DNA from: an uncultured Bacteroidota bacterium
GTDB taxonomy: Bacteria > Bacteroidota > Bacteroidia > Flavobacteriales > UA16
Assembly (NCBI GenBank): GCA_902578505.1
Contig: CACHDD010000015.1
Span: 1 to 17,442, forward strand
Reading direction: 5' to 3'
DNA length: 17,442 nucleotides
Below the pieces are notes generated by a model. The model was not told the DNA's origin and ran no database searches. It saw only the letters and a program-made list of their open reading frames with translations. This document shows, one piece after another, positions 14,088 through 17,442 of the stretch. The stretch's first letter is position 1. The number at the start of each line of letters is the position of its first letter. Position numbers and translations under genes: made by a program.

Positions 14088-14468
14088 ATGGCATTTGAGT
14101 TAAAAGGAAAGATCAAAGTCCTCTTTGAACAACAGGACTTCCCAAGCGGTTTTTACAAGCGCGACTTCGTTATTACTACAAACGAACAGTACCCACAAGA
14201 TATTAAACTAAGCGCTCTTAAAGAGAGAGTTGAACAGCTAAATGGCCTTGGTGAAGGCGATAATATTCTTGTGAAATTCGACTTAAGGGGTAGGGAATAC
14301 AACGGAAACTACTACGTTGATTTGAATGCGTGGAGAATTGAGCGTGATGGTGCTGGGTCTTCAAGTGATCAGTCATCTCAAGAAACTTCACCAGTTGATT
14401 CGGCTCCACTACCTGATGTCGAGCCTATGGTTGTCGAGCCAGCAGGTGAGGACGACCTACCATTCTAA
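14088..14468 (+). CDS. DUF3127 protein with SSB-like acidic C-terminal tip
   Basis: 126 residues. Residues 1-86 form a compact beta-rich domain (MAFELKGKIKVLFEQQ, then YKRDFVITTNEQYPQ at 23-37, LVKFDLRGREYNGNYYVDLN at 61-80) matching the Bacteroidota DUF3127 family, which looks like a short OB fold. A flexible linker rich in Ser, Asp and Pro (about 88-119) ends in EDDLPF (121-126). This layout of OB-like domain, disordered linker and acidic tip closing in Pro-Phe is that of bacterial single-stranded DNA-binding protein (E. coli SSB ends DDDIPF), where the tip recruits repair and replication proteins. A DNA-related role is therefore inferred; binding is not shown. It has its own promoter candidate and is followed by the AtoE gene after 8 bases. 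Confidence 0.85.
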   Translation: MAFELKGKIKVLFEQQDFPSGFYKRDFVITTNEQYPQDIKLSALKERVEQLNGLGEGDNILVKFDLRGREYNGNYYVDLNAWRIERDGAGSSSDQSSQETSPVDSAPLPDVEPMVVEPAGEDDLPF

Positions 14469-14476
14469 AACCTCAT

Positions 14477-15835
14477 ATGTCAGGGTGGCTAAATTCTTAT
14501 TCTAGGGGTTTTCAACGCTTGTTGCCATCACCAATGGCGATAGCATTGACCCTCACATTAGTTGCCCTTGTATCTGCACTTTTCGTTAGCGAGCCTATCA
14601 AAGTAATAAAGGCTTGGTCTGATGGTTTGTGGAACCCAGGGTTGATGCGATTTGGGTTTCAGGCAATGTATATGTTAGTGCTAGGCCATGTTCTAGCATT
14701 ATCTAAACCAGTACGAAATGCCTTAGATGGTATAGCAAATTTTGCTGTTAAACAACCAGCAAATGCAGCAGCATATGTTGCATTAGTAGCCATGATACTA
14801 GGTTGGGTTAATTGGGGCTTAGGTCTTGTTGCTGGCGCACTGATTGCTAAAGTTGTAATAGATAAGAAAGTAGCACATGCTGGAGTTGTTGGAGCAGCAG
14901 GTTATACTGGCTTGCTTGTTTGGCATAGTGGACTGAGCGGAAGTGCGCCGTTGAAAGTCGCTGAGCCAGGTCATCTACCAGAATTATTCCCTAAAGGATT
15001 AGAGTGGGCTACGCCCATTCCCAATTCAATTTCAATTTCTGAAACTGTATTTACGTCTTGGAATTTAGGATTGACACTAGTTGTAATGACGGCAATTGTG
15101 GGTCTTTTCCTCTACCTAGGTAGAATTATCCCAAACACTCATGTTGACGTTGCAGAAAACGACATGGATTTTGAACCAGAATCTAAAACCATTGATTCTG
15201 TCGCCAGTTTTCTAGACTATGGGTATGTATTGGCTATTGGATTTGGACTATTGGCGTTAGGAACTGCAGGTTGGATAGCTTTTGGTGGATCAGGAGCGAC
15301 ATGGTTAAGTTTTGTAACACCAGATTGGATTAATCTAGTTTTATTGGGGCTTGCGCTTTTAGCTCACAAAAACATTAGCGCCTTAGTTGGTGCACTAAAC
15401 AAAGCAATTGGTGGTGCTGCAGGAATATTGCTCCAATTCCCTATCTATTTTGGGATAATGGGAGTTGTTACTGGCACTGGGTTAGTTGATGTTTTATCCG
15501 CGACCTTAGTTTCTGCAACATCATCAGAGACACTTCCACTTGCAATTTTTACTTCGTCTGGAATCCTAAACGTTTTCGTGCCAAGTGGAGGTGGTCAATG
15601 GGCTGTACAAGGTCCATTAGTTTTAGAAGCATGCAATAGCACAGGGATGTCTATTGAAAAAGGAGTGATGGCCATGGCTTACGGAGATCAATGGACAAAC
15701 ATGTTACAGCCGTTTTGGGCTTTGCCATTGTTAGGAATAACTGGACTTAAGGCAAAAGACATTCTGCCTTATACGATGGCGGCATTGCTTGTTTCAGGTG
15801 TGATATTTATGGTGGGTTTGGTCTTAATTGTTTAA
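14477..15835 (+). CDS. Short-chain fatty acid transporter, AtoE family
   Basis: A polytopic inner-membrane protein of 452 residues with about 11-12 hydrophobic segments. It matches the AtoE/short-chain fatty acid uptake family: GWVNWGLGLVAGALIAK (109-125), VWHSGLSGSAPLKVAEPGHL (148-167), FVPSGGGQWAVQGP (367-380) and AYGDQWTNMLQPFWALPLLG (401-420). The E. coli member lies with the acetoacetate/short-chain fatty acid degradation genes. Here it sits far from any thiolase, but the upstream ETF genes would serve fatty acid oxidation, which fits loosely. Starts 8 bases after DUF3127 and is followed by the M16 peptidase after 3 bases. Substrate is by family inference. Confidence 0.9.
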   Translation: MSGWLNSYSRGFQRLLPSPMAIALTLTLVALVSALFVSEPIKVIKAWSDGLWNPGLMRFGFQAMYMLVLGHVLALSKPVRNALDGIANFAVKQPANAAAYVALVAMILGWVNWGLGLVAGALIAKVVIDKKVAHAGVVGAAGYTGLLVWHSGLSGSAPLKVAEPGHLPELFPKGLEWATPIPNSISISETVFTSWNLGLTLVVMTAIVGLFLYLGRIIPNTHVDVAENDMDFEPESKTIDSVASFLDYGYVLAIGFGLLALGTAGWIAFGGSGATWLSFVTPDWINLVLLGLALLAHKNISALVGALNKAIGGAAGILLQFPIYFGIMGVVTGTGLVDVLSATLVSATSSETLPLAIFTSSGILNVFVPSGGGQWAVQGPLVLEACNSTGMSIEKGVMAMAYGDQWTNMLQPFWALPLLGITGLKAKDILPYTMAALLVSGVIFMVGLVLIV

Positions 15836-15838
15836 GTA

Positions 15839-17071
15839 ATGGAAGCAGAATTTCACACCTTTACATTGGACAATGGAATCAGAGTGATTCACAAGGAAGT
15901 GCCTCGTGCTGCGAGTCATGTTAGCTTGGTGATTAATGCTGGAAGTAGAGATGAAATAAAGGGTGAGGGTGGAGTTGCTCATTTTATTGAGCATTGTCTA
16001 TTTAAAGGAACAAAGAAGCGTAAGACCTATCACATTTTAAATCGTTTGGAAAGGGTAGGTGGCGAGCTAAACGCTTACACCACTAAGGAAGAGACTTGGA
16101 TTAGCGCTTCTTTTTTGGCGCGCGACTTAGACAGAGCTGTTGAACTTATCTCAGACATTGCTTTCAATTCAACTTTCCCAGCTAAAGAGATTGCAAAGGA
16201 GAGGGATGTGATTTTGGATGAAATTGCTTCTGTGATGGACAATCCTAGCGACGTTATCTTCGATGAATTTGAAGAGAGGTTGTTTGGGAAGCATCCCCTA
16301 GGCCGAACCATTTTAGGCATGCCGGAATCTGTTAAGTCTCTTAGAAAATCTGACATTCAGGCTTTTGTTAAGAGGAATTATTCCCCAGGCCAAATGGTAT
16401 TCGCATCGGTTGGTTCAACACCCATCAAGAAGCTCAAAAGGATTTGTCAGAAATACCTAAGCGATTTCAAAGGCAAAGGAGAAGGAGTCAAGAGAAAGAA
16501 GCCACGCCCAGTAGAAGTATTTGATAACAGAATAGTTCAAGACACTTACCAGGTTCACCACCTTATGGGGTCTATGACTGTTGGTGCTGATCACAAAGAC
16601 AAGCTCCCGCTTACTCTGCTCGCAAACTATCTCGGTGGACCTGCCATGAATAGTCGTTTAAGCATGAATATTCGCGAAAAGTACGGAATGGCATACCACA
16701 TTGAAGCCGGATATACTCCGTATGCTGATAGCGGTGTGTTCTCTATCTATTTTGGCACTGATTCAAAATTCCACCGTAAAGTTGAAAGGCTAGTAAACAA
16801 AGAACTCAGAATTATGTGCACCAAGAAAATGAGCACTCGACAACTCCACGATCTCAAAAAGCAGATCATAGGCCAAATCGCGCTAAGTCAGGATTCGGGT
16901 ACAGCTATGATGTCGGGACTAGCAAAGAGTTATCTGCTTTACAACAGAGTTGAGCCGCTTTCAGAATTCTTCAAAGCAATTGAAGAAATAACTGCCGAGG
17001 ATATATTGAGGGTAAGCAATGAATTCATTCACCCCAAAACCCAAAGCCACTTAGTGTACTTACCTAGTTGA
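15839..17071 (+). CDS. M16-family zinc peptidase (insulinase/processing peptidase-like)
   Basis: A 410-residue single-unit M16 protein (M16B size). The inverted zinc motif HFIEH (48-52) and the distal metal ligand Glu128 in VILDEIASVMDNP (124-136) fit the HxxEH plus about 75 residues plus E pattern, so the catalytic site looks complete. The C-terminal half has the NIREKYGMAY segment (277-286), with Arg279 and Tyr286 where active M16 enzymes carry their Arg-Tyr pair. No signal peptide is evident, so it is likely cytoplasmic. Starts 3 bases after the transporter stop; its own stop overlaps the convergent repeat-protein gene by 12 bases. Substrate unknown. Confidence 0.93.
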   Translation: MEAEFHTFTLDNGIRVIHKEVPRAASHVSLVINAGSRDEIKGEGGVAHFIEHCLFKGTKKRKTYHILNRLERVGGELNAYTTKEETWISASFLARDLDRAVELISDIAFNSTFPAKEIAKERDVILDEIASVMDNPSDVIFDEFEERLFGKHPLGRTILGMPESVKSLRKSDIQAFVKRNYSPGQMVFASVGSTPIKKLKRICQKYLSDFKGKGEGVKRKKPRPVEVFDNRIVQDTYQVHHLMGSMTVGADHKDKLPLTLLANYLGGPAMNSRLSMNIREKYGMAYHIEAGYTPYADSGVFSIYFGTDSKFHRKVERLVNKELRIMCTKKMSTRQLHDLKKQIIGQIALSQDSGTAMMSGLAKSYLLYNRVEPLSEFFKAIEEITAEDILRVSNEFIHPKTQSHLVYLPS

Positions 17072-17442
17072 GTAAGTGTGCCAATCGTCTTGGTCTCTTT
17101 GGATTGCGTTTTTTACGCCACGCATCTTCATGCTTAGCATTACACTTTCCTTTAGGCCTTGTTTCAATAAAGTCTCTATCGCCTCGTCATCGTTATCTGC
17201 CCCCTCTGCCATTAAAGCAAGTTTGGAAAATCCATTAGATCTTAGCCATTCACAAGCCTTTTGATCACCCTCAGCTCCCATTGCTAAGGCCAAAAGCTCA
17301 GGGTAGCCATTCTTCATAAGCCAAACCCTAGCGTCATCATTTAGATTCAAGGCAGAAGAAAAAGCAGCTAATTCAGGGTAGTTATTTTTTATCAACCAAT
17401 CCCGAATCTTTTCGTTTCCGCTAATTGCCTCTCCCCAAGCGA
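17060..17442 (-). CDS. Repeat protein of unknown function, N-terminus beyond window
   Basis: Open from the right edge to a TAA at 17060; 126 residues are visible and the frame continues past the window, so a start placed inside it would be false. The visible part is a tandem array of about 25-residue units with the pattern WL-x2-NGYPEL-x2-LA-x-GAEGD-x2-A: IRDWLIKNNYPELAAFSSAL, then RVWLMKNGYPELLALAMGAE, then CEWLRSNGFSKLALMAEGAD, and a weaker fourth unit IETLLKQGLKESVMLSMK. Each unit looks like two short helices, so a solenoid is likely. The last 17 or so residues (KNAIQRDQDDWHTYSTR) fall outside the repeats. I do not recognise a named family. The gene is convergent with the M16 peptidase and overlaps it by 12 bases. 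Confidence 0.75.
   Translation of the reverse strand, partial: AWGEAISGNEKIRDWLIKNNYPELAAFSSALNLNDDARVWLMKNGYPELLALAMGAEGDQKACEWLRSNGFSKLALMAEGADNDDEAIETLLKQGLKESVMLSMKMRGVKNAIQRDQDDWHTYSTR

Noticed and set aside
17060..17395. Complete small gene starting at 17395
   Set aside because: That start is a TTG and the frame continues in the same repeat pattern to the window edge, so the gene is truncated by the window.
1..17442. Mobile element, prophage, CRISPR or defence island
   Set aside because: No transposase, integrase, phage, nuclease-helicase or spaced-repeat signature was found; the gene content is ordinary chromosomal.

Overview
The window looks like a chromosomal stretch of a low-GC member of the Bacteroidota, most likely a Flavobacteriales-type marine or freshwater bacterium. 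The support is the family content (a GH3 acyl-adenylating enzyme, a DUF3127 protein, a YceI lipoprotein, a bifunctional nuclease with a UVR motif, a Bacteroidota-style GlmM), the near absence of Shine-Dalgarno sequences, and several upstream matches to the Bacteroidota -7 promoter consensus TAnnTTTG. No tRNA, rRNA, CRISPR array, transposase, phage gene or origin is visible. Gene density is very high, and no gap exceeds about 120 bases.

Layout. (1) 1-1318, minus: a TPR-repeat protein running off the left edge, divergent from (2) 1438-6135, plus: glmM, a cysteine desulfurase, a GH3-family protein and a deoxynucleoside kinase. The first three are nearly fused (4-base overlap, then a 1-base gap). 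The kinase follows after 45 bases with its own candidate promoter. (3) A probable bidirectional terminator near 6155-6183 separates this from (4) 6203-10254, minus: pdhB (pyruvate dehydrogenase E1 beta), then hppA (membrane pyrophosphatase with a histidine-rich C-terminal tail), then a YceI-like lipoprotein. (5) A 103-base divergent promoter region with two opposed TAnnTTTG elements leads to (6) 10358-17071, plus: etfB, etfA, a bifunctional nuclease, purE, a flavin reductase, a DUF3127 protein with an SSB-like acidic C-terminal tip, an AtoE-like short-chain fatty acid transporter and an M16 peptidase. Spacing is -8 to +9 bases except for a 36-base gap before DUF3127 that carries a further promoter candidate. 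(7) 17060-17442, minus: the end of a protein built from about 25-residue repeats, whose stop overlaps the M16 stop convergently.

How the genes relate. The central part is energy metabolism: pyruvate oxidation (PdhB), electron transfer from acyl-CoA dehydrogenases (EtfBA), short-chain fatty acid uptake (AtoE) and recovery of energy from PPi (HppA). Cell wall precursor synthesis (GlmM), sulfur mobilisation (cysteine desulfurase), nucleotide salvage and synthesis (deoxynucleoside kinase, PurE) and possible DNA maintenance (bifunctional nuclease, DUF3127) fill the rest. Four translation starts were moved inward from the longest ORF (pdhB, etfB, etfA, purE), each on family N-termini and gene spacing.

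No clearly new multi-gene system is visible; this is mostly housekeeping sequence. The best leads are the His/Asp tail on HppA with its 15-bp tandem repeat, the DUF3127 protein with an SSB-type tip, the uncharacterised bacterial GH3 enzyme, and the repeat protein at the right edge.
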